From Tomocerus qinae (Eukaryota > Arthropoda > Collembola > Entomobryomorpha > Tomoceridae), in the NCBI GenBank assembly GCA_020055645.1, contig CM034550.1, forward strand, positions 9,977,501 to 10,041,500: a stretch of 64,000 nt of DNA. Reading direction: 5' to 3'. The position numbers and the translations under genes were made by a program. Below, piece by piece: positions 23,564 through 35,493 of the stretch. Under the pieces are notes generated by a model. The model worked only from the letters and a program-made list of their open reading frames with translations. It was not told the origin of the DNA and ran no database searches. Position 1 is the stretch's first letter. Each line of letters starts with the position of its first letter.

Positions 23564-26500
23564 TAAGTCAGTAAATGCTTGTTACAATTAAGTACCTAAA
23601 GCTAAGATTGTAGATTACAACTCTTTACTTGACATTTGCTCTATATTATACAGAAAACTTCCTCTTCCTTCCTCACTTCGTAGAAAACGCGACAACTTCC
23701 TTTCTAACTTTTACGAGCTGAGACACATAATTTACCCAGAATCACCTCCGCCTACCTGTTCTGCCTACCATAATTTAGCATTATAGACTGCTGTAGTACG
23801 TAATAACTAGTGGTGTGTTTAAGCAATCGAAAATCCCCTATATTTCTGCTCGTGCTAATTGAAAGATTAATTGCTAGCTGTAGAATATCTTCGTTTGCAA
23901 CTTTGAAAACCTCAACTGTCCCATTAAGACTCACATTAATTAAATCCAATTGTTAGCAATCAATCCCCTGAGACAGTTACATGACATATAATTAGAGCGT
24001 CTAACTATTGTACACATATTACACACAATCTCATCTTGGATCAATCTATACTCTACGAACACTACATCACAGTATAGTAAATGTATAACCGACAATCATA
24101 ATCAACTTATGCTGAATGTATCGAATTTCAATTATTTATTGTATCTAACCACTTGCACTGCATAAATTATGTGGTAATATATACTTATCCTAGTTTTTTA
24201 ATTACTTTCAGGTTTTCCGCACATAATGACCTTGATTTCAAGAAACGCATAGGCACTTTTTCTATAGAACACAAACTTATCCACATTCCACTAGTCTATA
24301 CTGAGTAATTTATGTATATTATACACTACTAATTGTGAATTAGCACATTCACTTATAGAAATGGGATATGGTTGAGATTTTACTTGCCGTTGGATTATCT
24401 GTTTCAGGAACTGTAGCTAAAAATTTGCATACCTCATTGTCATTGTAACTTTCAGATGATCTGTGAACACATTTGTGAATATCTGAGTGGAAAAGAAAGT
24501 GAATGAGTTAAGATTGATGACATGCAGTTAAAATACTCTCGATTTTCATCACATTCAATAGAATGGGTTTGATATCCTTAGTCCTGGTCCTGACTTGGGA
24601 CAAGACTGATGATAAAAGGACACTTCATTCGAACTTTGACGACTTTATCGTGACTTAGCATGAGAAAGGCAAGAGTATTGTACTTCAACATAATGTACAT
24701 TTTGACAAATGGGTTTTCCAACTGCTATGAAAATCATAAGCTACTTAAACATACCAGATTGCTATCACCTGGAATAATCCTTACGGTCATTTCTTATGTA
24801 CGTTCTATAGTCATTTAGATTACAAAGTTATTTGTTCTTATTACTACGCCGTCCTGTATTTTTATTTATATTGGAAATTAAATCTTACTCTAAATGAAGC
24901 AGGTCAATAAATGCAAGGTGTTTTTGATAATAATTATCGTCCGAGTATTTGTACGGTTGTTGTCATTTTTGTCTAAAATGACATACCGTATTCCAAATTC
25001 CAATACATTTGAAATAAACAAATAACTGTTCTGAAATATGCTACAAGTCCCCTTTATGGTATTAAAAGGTTAGCTAAGTATTTATTTTTCTATTTAGTAT
25101 GGACAGAAATACAATCGATGTGAATGTGATAGTATCAGGTCAGGTCAGTGTATCCTAAGGAATTTAAAAGATTCGTTTGTTGCATTTGTTTTAAGTAGTT
25201 TAAATGAAATTGCCGTTAGGCTGAAGTAATGTATTGAGAAAATGCACTTAGGATGTGCAACTGCAATAATAATGCATTCAAAAAGGAGATAGAAATTAAT
25301 GACAATGCTGTACTTGAGTTGGTTAGTCGGTGGAATAATTGCAGCAATAAATTTAAAATGTTTATAGAATAGTAGGGTAATTATGTCTGAAGTAAATGTA
25401 AGAGGGAAGTGATAATCGAGTGTAAGAAAAGAATTATGAATGCATAAAATGTCCTTAAAATAAAATATGGTAATTAGCTAATGAATGGAGTCTCATCAAC
25501 GGGATCTTTGTCCTTTTATTTTGTTTTGTTGTTACATTTTCCACACACTAGACATACATAAACGTGTCTAAACGTCTCTCTACATGCATGCATCCACATA
25601 TAAAATACTTATTCCTTACACACACAACAAAACACAATTGCACTCATTTATAACACTTATAATAGTCTTCGTTCAGATCCATTCTTGATGAGCATAATGT
25701 ATTCCACAGCATAAGTACTTACGAACCGTAGTAGGTAGTAGGAGTATAATGCAATGTACAGATATGTTCCGTCGCCCGTAGAAAAACAGTAAGCACATAG
25801 TTGAACTATTATAAAGTATAATATAATAGGACAAGGATGTACCTAAATCTACTCAAAACACAACGACTCACTCTAATAGGTACTTAATTGTTAGACATTC
25901 ATACAATATTTTGTGTACAACTCACACTTTCAAAAATAATATTAACAAATTCATTCAATAATTCAATAGCTATAATTAGTTCACTTTTTAAAAGTAAATT
26001 TTTTCGATGAAATTCGATACATTTACCTTTCGCTATATCCTTTTACATAAAAGGAATGTTCCACAACGAACGAACACGAACCTTGGTAGAAAATAGAAAC
26101 TACTATGGTTTGACAGTGTCGTTTTCAACAAACGATAGGCAAGTGTATACTTATTGCTACATGGATGGAAATGGAAGAGGGTATTAAAAATACCTTAATG
26201 GCCACAGCAGCTAGCGCAACAAAATATATTTATACTTACTACATATCAGTATATAAACAATTAAGTTGTGTGAATGATTTTCTCTTGTAAAGGTACTAGA
26301 TACACGACACGCTACAGAAAACCATGTAATATACAAAGATTGATGTTTTCATATAATATAATCCTGGGCTGTGTTTACAAACTATTAATATAATATAGCT
26401 ATTATATTTATGTACACTTTTACTTACATATAAGCAGAAATGAAAAGTTTGTCTTTACGACTAAATAGCTATGGGTATAAATTATAATTGCGTTGATGTT

Positions 26501-27101
26501 GTTCAGGATTATTGGTAAAAAGGAATTGGAAACAGCGATAAGAATGGGTTCTGTCAGGCAAAAATAATTTTCTACCAGAGGATATCAATCGCAAATTACA
26601 TTATCGCAATTACAAAGGGTTAACTTACGATCTTTCTCATATTAAACTGTCTGTACTCACTTTCATTGTTTCATTTACATTATTCTGAAGAGAGTTGAGT
26701 TTTTCTCTGCTCAGGTGTCAAGTTCAAGAGTGTTGCTAATAGTACAACAATAATAATTCATCCTTTCAGATAAGGATAATTTAATATATCAAATAGGTAT
26801 TGAGGAAATGAAAATGTATTTTATAAACTGAACTATATAAATGTTTGGAGTTTTTTTGCTTGGCTTGGATTGGCTCCTCCCTCTACGAAGTGAATACCTC
26901 TTTAGTGTAATAATAATACATAGTAAGTCACTTAGCAGTACATCAAACGAATAAAAAATAATAATCATTATAATCTCCTACTCACTACTCACCATAATGA
27001 TAAACTATTGCTATTCAAGACATCATTTATATATTTAAGCATAATATCTTGGTTTTACAGTTAAGTGCATGCATTACAGTCCGTTCCTTTGCTAAACAAC
27101 A
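23564..27101. other. Interval between the DM4/DM12 gene and the Pro-rich gene
   Basis: About 3.5 kb of AT-rich DNA without a recognisable coding region. The part next to 27101 is the 3' UTR of the minus-strand Pro-rich gene. The part near 23600 is the 5' flank of the DM4/DM12 gene. No repeat family is recognised. Confidence 0.45.
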
Positions 27102-30100
27102 TTACGAGGTCGATTGTGAAGAAGAAGACGATGAGGTGATGGAATGAGGCACGATAGGGAAAATTGACTCGAGAGGCAAACTTGGATCTTCTGTCGCCAT
27201 TGTAAACAAACTATTTGAAGACTTAGAACTACTGCTAGTTGTTGTTGGTCTTTTCAGAAATTTTGATAGAGACACCGCGCTAGATACATATCTGTTTGGA
27301 GGTGACTCCGACGGCGACAAGGTCGACGTTGATGTTAGGGAAGATGTAGTAATTCGTTTTTGTTGTACCGGCGTTCCCCCGATTTGTGGTCTTATTCTTA
27401 TCGCCGGCTTTAGCGACGACGTAATAGTAGCGGTTGAACTTTCTCTCAGATTAAGGCTATTTTGATTATTATGATTAGCACTTGGGGCGCTACTTGAATT
27501 CATTTTAGGAGAAGAGAGGAGAATCGGAGTTTTCTTCACTTCTGGTGTTGGTGTCCATTGTTGCATTGTTGATTGTTTGACTGAATGTGTTGACTGAACA
27601 CTTTCTTCTTTCTGCTCATCGTAATGATCTTCTTGGTCATCGTAGCCTTCTTCTCCATGGTGGTCCTGTTGCTTTGGTTCTTTGTCCTCATCCTCATCCT
27701 CTAAACTCTCAAAAATTGGCATAGAGGATTTCCTGGGAGACTCTGCAATGGTATGATCTGCTCCAAAAGAGCTTTTTGAAGGGATTTTGATTCCCAAAAC
27801 AGATCTAGCTTCTTCTGAGGTAACTTCTGAAGTATTCCTTACATTAAGATTCAAATAGTTGTTATTAGGTTTGATATTATTATTTGTGTTTGCGTAATCC
27901 TCATCTTCTCCTTCGTATTCCTTCAGATCATTATGATCTTTTTCTGGTGCACTCTCTTTAGGAACTTCCCTTTTGTTAGTAGGCTGTTCTGAATTCTCAT
28001 AGTCCTGTTCTTCTTGTTGCTGCTGTCTTGGCTTTGCTCGTATTCTCGTGCTAACACGACGAACTACGGGAGTGTTTTCGCCGTTCTCATCATCTGTCGC
28101 TCCTTGGTTCCTAATTGCGATTTTTCTTCTGCGTTCTTGAAGAGCCTTAAGACGATCTGAGGCAGAGCCAGGTGGAATTCTCCTTGCAGGCTTTCTATTC
28201 ATAACCACATCCTTTGGTGACAGGAGAATATTAGCGGGTAAAATATCTTCAGAGTTACTAGCTGCTTCCTGTGGCTGTTGTGGTCTTACACGTTTTGGCT
28301 TTGGACTGGGAGGAAGAGGTTCAGCAGGAGCTTCGATGGCTTTTGGTCTAGGACTCTTTGGTGGCCTGAAAGTAGGTCTTGGTTTTGCACTCGGGGTGAA
28401 TCGAGGAGTTTCTCCAGATGGAATTTCTCCTGCTGGTGTTGAAACCACAGCAGGTCCATCTTCCTCTCGGAAACGGCTGCTAAATCGTCCTGGAGCTTCC
28501 GTTGGCTTCCTAGAAATCTTAACAGATGACTGCGTGACAATTGAAACAGATTCGGAATATTCTGGTTGAGGTGTAGTAGATTGATCATTGACGCGTGGAC
28601 GAACGCGTTTCAATTTTCTGGGTGGTTTTGGAATATTTGCGGGTCTTTCCTCTTCAGCTTCGGGTGCTGGGGTAGTTGTTTGGAATTTTGGCCTTGGCCT
28701 TGGTCGCCTTGATCTAAGATTTATTAAAGGTCTCACCGAAGTGGTTGATAAATGGTCAGGCGAGGCCGTACTGGATAAAAATTGAGGTTGGGGCAACACC
28801 GAAGGGCTGATGTGATTATTTCTGTCGTGTCCGTCGACTTCCTCCGAAATCTCAGCACGTACGGAAACAACTTCACTTTTTCTAAACGGGTTAGATAAAG
28901 TTGTCGTTTCTTCCAATCGTTTCTGTTGATTTGGTCTTGGGCGTCTACGTTTTCCCCCTGGAGATGGTGATGGCTGAAGAACAGTTGGTGGCTTAGTAGT
29001 TTGGAATCTAGGTTTCGGTGCCCTGAATCTTTGATCATAATCATCTTGGTTCCTAAGTGTCTCAATATTGGCTTGGCTTTCTGGGGAGGCAATTCGGTCT
29101 TGTTGCTGTTGAACTATTTAGAATATCAACAAAATCATTTTTAATGTACATCCTTATTGCTGATGCTGCGTGAGCACAATTACATACTCAAACTCATTTT
29201 CTTCATAATAAAAACGAACGGGCTAGCATTTATCTGTTAATAAAGATACTATCGTATATAACGTAGTACTCACTTGCACAGAAAAATAATGTAGATCATA
29301 TCTGGCTAATGTACTAAATACAATATTAAAGATACTACTTTTTAATTTCTAACGATTCACCTAGTATTTAGTAGCTAACATCTAATAGACAGCAGGTAGG
29401 TTGTTGCACTTCATACTTCACAATATGAATAGCAGAATTTTCTTAGTAATTGATTAAAAGGGACATGAGAAATCTTTGAGCGTATCATTTACGATGCACA
29501 TAAACCTTTACCTTACTTTAATATTCCATCTAGCTCAATACTAGAACTCTTGAACAACCACCCTATTCAAAGGTACCTACCAACTCTAGCACTAAATACC
29601 TAAGTAAATACAAAATATTAGGTAAATGGTTCTCTAGACATAAATGCAATTATAAATAGAGTAGCAAAGAAAGATCACTTACCGTGACCGTGACTGAAAC
29701 TATTACTAGTTGTGGATGTTGTAGTTGTTGGTTTGTTGAGACGCAGTCTTTGGTTAGCATACGAACTTGTGTGTGGAGCTTCAGTGGCAGCATGTTGATT
29801 CTGTAAATGACTTGGTCTACGCTGATGCTGATTGTTATGATGGAAAGGCTGACTGGCAACATGACCATCTAATACACCGGGAACTCTGTCGAACACATTA
29901 TTGATGGGGATGAGTGGGGCTGGGGCTCCATAAATGTGATTATGAGGAATTGTTTGTCCAGCATAAAGTCCTCCTTCTTTGGCCAGCATTTTTCCTGCTA
30001 TGTACAAAGGTTTTCCAGTTTTCTTTGGTGGAGGAGACTCGGGAGTGGGCGGCTGAGGCGAGGGAGTTTCCCTAAATCTTAGATGATTATTGGTGAGACG

Positions 30101-32565
30101 GGATTTTGATGTGGTAGGGTAAGAAGGCAATGCATTTGTTGTAGGGGTAACTTGTTGAATCAAAGGTCGCACTCGCCTTCCAGTTGGTGCTTCCGGTTCG
30201 TCATAATTGTTATTTGTGATTTGATTTTGTCTAGAAGGAGCAGGCGTCCTTGATTTCGTCACAGGCGTCTCAAAGTCGTAGGTATCTTGAATATTTTGGT
30301 TTCTCAAATCTTCATAGTACTCTTGACTAGTATCTTCGTAAAATGTTGGAGTTGGTGTCGTTGTCCTTCTTGTTGTTCGTTCTGTCACAGGGGCAGGTGC
30401 AGGCGTAGTTGTGAATCTATTGCTGGGACGAATTTTCACAGGTCGATTTACCCTTCGTGGAGCTGCAGTTGTGGTAGTAGTTGTTGTCGTTGTTGTTGTG
30501 GTGGTTGTAGCTCTTGTATGGTGTTGTTGTTGTGGTGCATGAGTACGAGTTTTTGTATGAGTAGTCGGAGTTGGAGAAGGATGTCGTCTCAAAGTTGCAT
30601 CAAAAGGTTTTCTCGTCGGAGGAGCTGTGGTTGTTGTCTCTTCCTCTTTGGGAGTTCTATTATCTTCCAATTCTGGGAAATGTGGCGGCAAAACAATATC
30701 TTCTTGAGGTACACGATTTTTAGGAACAATCGTGTTGACCGGCCGCAAACGAGAGGGAGGGTGGAAAGGATCTGGATTTAAGAATGGATTCAATTTTTGA
30801 ATGAGAATTGGATCGGGATGATTTTGTTGGAAGAATTGCTGATTAGCGTTGTCATCTTCGTCCTCTTCATCTTTCACTGCTCCAAATTGATTTCTTTGCG
30901 GTTGTGGCCGTCTGAATTGAGGAGGATTAAAATTATCATCGAAATTGTCATGCTCTTGTATGTAGTTGGGTACTTGTGGTCGGATCGTTGTCGTTACTGA
31001 TGTGGGTCTTCTGTGTCGATCATCAACTGCCGGCCTACTTGTTTGTTGATTAGTATTATGAGTCCTAAGAGCAGGGTGAATAGCATTGCTTTGATCTGGT
31101 GGAGGCTTCCTCTCAGAACTTGGAACTATCTCTACATTCGGCCTGGGAGTTACAGTTGGAGGGGATCTTGGTCTTCCTTGATTGAACAAGGATGGTGGAG
31201 GAACGGACTCGAATGGATTATGATTTTGGAATGGTTTCAAATCCAAATTCAGCCTTGGGTCAAAGTCCTGATCGAAAAAGTTATTGAAATTCGGTTGTTG
31301 TTGCCTGGCTTGTGAGTGAGAGGGCAAAGTCGGTAAAAATGGGGTTTGGTGCCCTCCATTGGAAACTTGGGCTAAAGGTGTAGGCAAAGCGGTCGATGTA
31401 GTCGAAGAAGGATTACCTCTCAGCTTACTTGGTGCAGGAGTACTGCTATGGAAAATCTTATTATTGTTTCTATTGTTGTTTTTATTCTTCACTTCAATTT
31501 CTTCATCTTCATAGTCAATATCATCATAAACGTAAACGTAAGGCTCTTCGCTATTAGCGCTGTTTGTATTAGCAATGTTGTTATTATTTGCAGGTCGGGA
31601 TTGTTGCTGTACTTGAGGAGCTTTGTAATTCAAAATAGTCTTCGGTTCTCCTCGAACGACTGGTTTAAAAGAATTTTCCGTCGTAGTGCTTCCAGAATGG
31701 TCTACTTGACTGGGACGGAAATCATTACCTGGACCAGGATCTTCAACAGTGTTGATAAACCTTGGAGTTTCGAACTTAGTCTGTTGAAGATGTTGGGAAT
31801 GCCCAAAGATATTATGATTTTGTTGGTTTTGGTGTAATTGCAATTGTTGCTGTGGACTTTGAGGTCGGGGTTGCTGCTGGTAAAAAGATGGGAAAACTAG
31901 CGGAGCAGTTCTCGGGTCATGTTGAGGGGAAGGTGGCACAATTGACTGGAAAAGATTTTGCGGAGCAGGTAGTTGAAACTGATTATCCTGGTGATGCGGT
32001 CTTTGTTGATGTTGAGGGTGTTGGTGAATTTGTTGTCCTTGCTGACGCAGAAATCTCTGTGGGTCTTGCTGACCAATATTAAATCCTCGCAAATCGTACA
32101 ACGTTTGAGCAGCGGGTTGCAAATCTCCTGGAACCGTAGCAGCTCCTTTTCTCAATTGGGAACTTTGCGATGGTGGTGGCTGCGGGTGTTTAGTCAGGGC
32201 CAATGCGGTAGGTGTGGGGTGATTCCTATTGCCATTAAAATTATGAGGGTGTTGAAGGTTTCCATTATGTGGAGCATTTTGTCTCGGTGGAGGACCATGT
32301 GGATAGCCATGTGGGTTAGGACCCCGTGGTGGTGGTCTACTTGGTCCGTGATGCTGTTGAAGTTCTTGATGGAATTGTCTTGGTGGATGTCTTGGTCCTG
32401 CTCTTCTTGGTGGAGGACCATGTGGAGGATGACGAGATGGTGGTGGGTGTGGTGGGCCACGGGGAGGTCCTAAAGCCCATGTTGTCGAAACAGGCACTAC
32501 AACTACGATAATTGCTAGCAGAACAAGTAGAGAAGTCCCGTTTGTCCAATTTCTTAATCGACAGC
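27102..32565 (-). CDS. Large extracellular Pro/Gln/Asn/Thr-rich low-complexity protein (two main exons)
   Basis: Two very large minus-strand exons, 32565-29683 (2883 bases) and 29113-27102 (2012 bases), join in phase across a 569-base intron. They encode over 1,620 residues up to the stop. The first exon opens with a strong hydrophobic stretch (SLLVLLAIIVVVVPVSTTWA), then His/Pro/Arg-rich repeats (GPPRGPPHPPP), Gln/His-rich and Asn-rich runs, Thr runs (about 14 threonines near 30490) and a more ordered motif KPLYIAGKMLAKEGGLYAGQ. The second exon is basic Pro/Arg-rich (RPRPRPK), then acidic, and ends in Ser-rich sequence. There is no catalytic domain and almost no cysteine. It looks like a secreted cuticle, matrix or mucin-like protein. 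I do not recognise a specific family. The start codon is in an upstream exon, see 49177-49348. Confidence 0.8.
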
Positions 32566-33974
32566 CTGCAAAATCACAAAAATATTATAATTACTTATCT
32601 TTGTCTTTTTAACTAGATGATAATGACCTTTTCTTCTACACAAACAAACACACTGCTTATTAGTAAATGCACATTGTGCTGTCAACCTCAGAAGTGACAG
32701 CACATTTTAATGAGGGTGACAATGATAATCATAACAATCAAGTTTCTTAGCGCGACTGTCAATAATACGCACTTAACTATAACTACCCTTTGAACAAACT
32801 AGACAACAAATGCACTTTTCTTTCACAGCTTTTACATTTGCGTATTTTAATCTTGAAATCCAATACAGCGCAATGATTTTCCTTCCTTTGTGTCAACAAC
32901 AACTGTTAAAATTCCAATAATGACCTTTTCAGTGTCATTTAAATTGCAGTCGTCGTTTAATTTATATGAAGCGTCATTGTCATTTAAATGTAATTACGTA
33001 GATTGTGATAAAACTCATTTTCCTAGCTAAAGAACACGTAATCGTTATATTATTGACATCGTCGACAGTAAGGAGAGGATTTAAAGAAAGGGAAAAGAGC
33101 TTTTGTATTGTTACATGCATTAGATTGGTGTCTAAGTCAGTGAGACTTTCATACTACGCAAGAAGACACATCCGTCTGTTCGAGACAGTAATATCCCTTC
33201 GTGAACCTCTGAAGTATTCCTACCTTGCACTTACTTACACACACACTCTTCTTTATCTCAAATAAAAATTGCACGCATCCTTTCAGTTTTCTCAAAATTA
33301 ATAAAGAATGCTATTCCGTCCATTGTGCAAAGTGCAAACATATAGAAGAGCTTTTTTCTCTTTGTCCTGTTTACTTTGCTTGTTATAGTTTACTCACTTT
33401 TGTAAAACCATCTGTAAGATTTATCTCTTGAAAGAACTTATAATACAATAATAAGCTGCATTATTGCACATATTATACTACATGATGTGCACTACTATAG
33501 ATAATAAGTACTGCCACTTATTTACTGCAGTACAAAACCGCACTTTCATTTTGTATTCAATGCAATCTCATGTAGCATGGCATACTCTTATCGTGTAAGA
33601 CAAATCGCTCTTTCCTAGATATACTTTTTCCTGTACTAATGTAAACTTCTTGTACAATAAGTTGTAGTAACAGTCATAGATTTTCTTAAGCAAATAGGAA
33701 AATCACACATCTGACTAAATAAACTCTCAAAGATCAATTCCTAAGCTTAAGTTCCCTATACTTTTATTATTAGTGTATGCATGGGAAAAAAGAAACCTAA
33801 ATGGCATTTTCTGTTAATAGAGCGATGGCAGCAATCAATACGAAGAAGAGGAAAACCGCACAGGACTGATTTTGCATTGCAGTCAAAATCCTTAACATCT
33901 TCGAAAAGTCACAGTCAAGGAATAATCCTACTTGTTAAAATTATACATAAAAACCTACGGCAAGCCGTAACAGA
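32566..33974 (-). other. Start of the long presumed intron of the Pro-rich gene
   Basis: Begins with the acceptor TTTTGCAG (minus strand) at 32566-32573. No exon is supported. The frame at 33781-34083 (+) crosses the left end of a repeat element and is not a gene. Confidence 0.4.
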
Positions 33975-34089
33975 AGCTCGCCTGAGTGAAGGGAACAGTG
34001 TACACAGTTTTATTAGAATAATAGAAATAGGTTTATTTTCATATTTATTGGTTAATATTGAGTATCAAAATCAAAATGCATGAATGTTG

Positions 34090-34683
34090 ACTATCAAAGT
34101 CAACATAAAATCAAAGCAAATTAACGTTGACTATAAAAATCAACAGAAAATAAAAAAAGATTAATTTTGACCATCAAAAGCAATAGAAAATCAATATAGA
34201 TTAATTTTGACTTCCAAAATCTGTAGAAAATCAAAATAGATGAATTTTGACCATCAAAATTAGTTATCAATTAATTATCAAGTCAATACTTAATGAAAAT
34301 ATATTAATATTGACTACCAAAGTCAATACATAATAAAAATATATTAATATTGACTATCAAAGTCAATACATAATGAAAATATATTAATATTGACTATCAA
34401 AGTCAATACATAATAAAAATATATTAATATTGACTATCAAAGTCAATACATAAAATATATTAATATTGACTATCAAAGTCAATACATAATGAAAATATAT
34501 TAATACATTGACTATCAAAGTCAATACATAATGAAAATATATTAATATTGACTATCAAAGTCAATACGTAATAAAAATATATTAATATTGACTATCAAAT
34601 TTAATACATAATGAAAATATATTAATATTGACTATCAAAGTCAATACATAATGAAAATATATTAATATTGACTGTTAAAATCA
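34090..34683. repeat. 40-bp tandem repeat array containing a small hairpin per unit
   Basis: About 14 copies. The core unit is ATTGACTATCAAAGTCAATA followed by CATAATGAAAATATATTA. The period is exactly 40 in the central copies (TGACTATCAA at 34351 and 34391). Leftmost copies are diverged. Every unit contains TTGAC...GTCAA, able to form a five-pair stem. There are no unique spacers, so this is not a CRISPR-like array. Confidence 0.9.
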
Positions 34684-34699
34684 AGACAAACTTGAAACA

Positions 34700-35493
34700 G
34701 ATTCGTTATATTACTTTTAAAGGTAATTTTTCGTTTTTGTTATTTTAATATATAATATTTCAGTTTTAGTAGAGGCGGCATGATATAGTTTATACTATCA
34801 TTCTAACAATCTATAGGAAACGGTATTACAATTTTCAATGCCCATTTTTCACTTTAACTATCAAAATGAAGACAAAGTGAGCGCGCGGTATCTCAGCAAC
34901 CTATGTACCCATTTACCCCAAAATCAATAGGGATCGTCAGTGGTCCATAGGCATTGTTTTTGCCAAGTTTGGTCAATATCCATCATTGCTTTCGAAAGTT
35001 ATCGTGGGTACGGACGGACGGACGTACGGACAGACTGTGCGGTTCTATAAGCTGCCTTATTCAGGCGAGCTAAAAATTGAATAAAAATCCAAAATAGATT
35101 TTTATCCATCGTCTAATAGTTATTTTCCAGTTTAATTTGCTTTATTATAAAATCTCAAATTTGGTAGAAGCAGATTGAAATATTTTATACTATCCCGCTA
35201 ACAATTTATAGGAAACGCCATTGAACTTTTTAATGTCCATTTAATGCCAAATTTTCACTTTGACTATCAAAATGAAGACAAAGTGAGCGCGCGTTATCTC
35301 AGCAACCAATGGTCCGATTTACCCCCAATTCAATAGGGATCATCAGTGGTCCATAGGCATTGTTTTTGCCAAGTTTGGTCAATATCCGTCATTGCTTTCG
35401 AAAGTTATCGTGGCGACGGACGTACGGACGTACAGACGTACGGACGTACGGACAGACTGTGCGGTTCTATAAGCTCGCTTTTTCAGGCGAGCT
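34700..35493. repeat. Tandem duplication of the element's (GACG)n terminal module
   Basis: 34700-35071 and 35105-35493 are homologous, with clear identity from AATGAAGACAAAGTGAGCGC to TTCAGGCGAGCTAAAAAT. The (GACG)n tract differs: GGACGGACGGACGTACGGAC versus a longer ACGGACGTAC form. Each copy ends with the same TCAGGCGAGCT terminus. Confidence 0.8.

Larger units (their letters stand above)
33975..35493. mobile_element. HINE/mini-me-like non-autonomous element with internal tandem array
   Basis: The left end AGCTCGCCTGA is complementary to TCAGGCGAGCT at 35061-35071 and again at 35483-35493. Inside are a 40-bp tandem array (34090-34683) and two copies of a terminal module of roughly 390 bases. 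Each module holds TCTCAGCAACC, GCATTGTTTTTGCCAAGTTT, CGAAAGTTATCGTG, a (GACG)n tract and GACTGTGCGGTTCTATAAGC. Short inverted ends, a central tandem array and a (GTCY)n tract are the reported layout of mini-me, DINE-1 and HINE elements (non-autonomous Helentrons). There is no coding capacity. It lies within the presumed 16.6-kb intron. Confidence 0.68.

Noticed and set aside
30287..32473. Several Cys/Trp- or Val-rich plus-strand frames
   Set aside because: Shadows of the Pro/Gln/Thr-rich minus-strand exon.
33781..34083. 100-codon frame on the plus strand
   Set aside because: It crosses the left boundary of the repeat element at 33975, so its second half is transposon sequence. No family motif.
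34090..34683. CRISPR-like appearance of regularly spaced repeats
   Set aside because: Units are contiguous with no unique spacers, and the genome is eukaryotic. It is a minisatellite.
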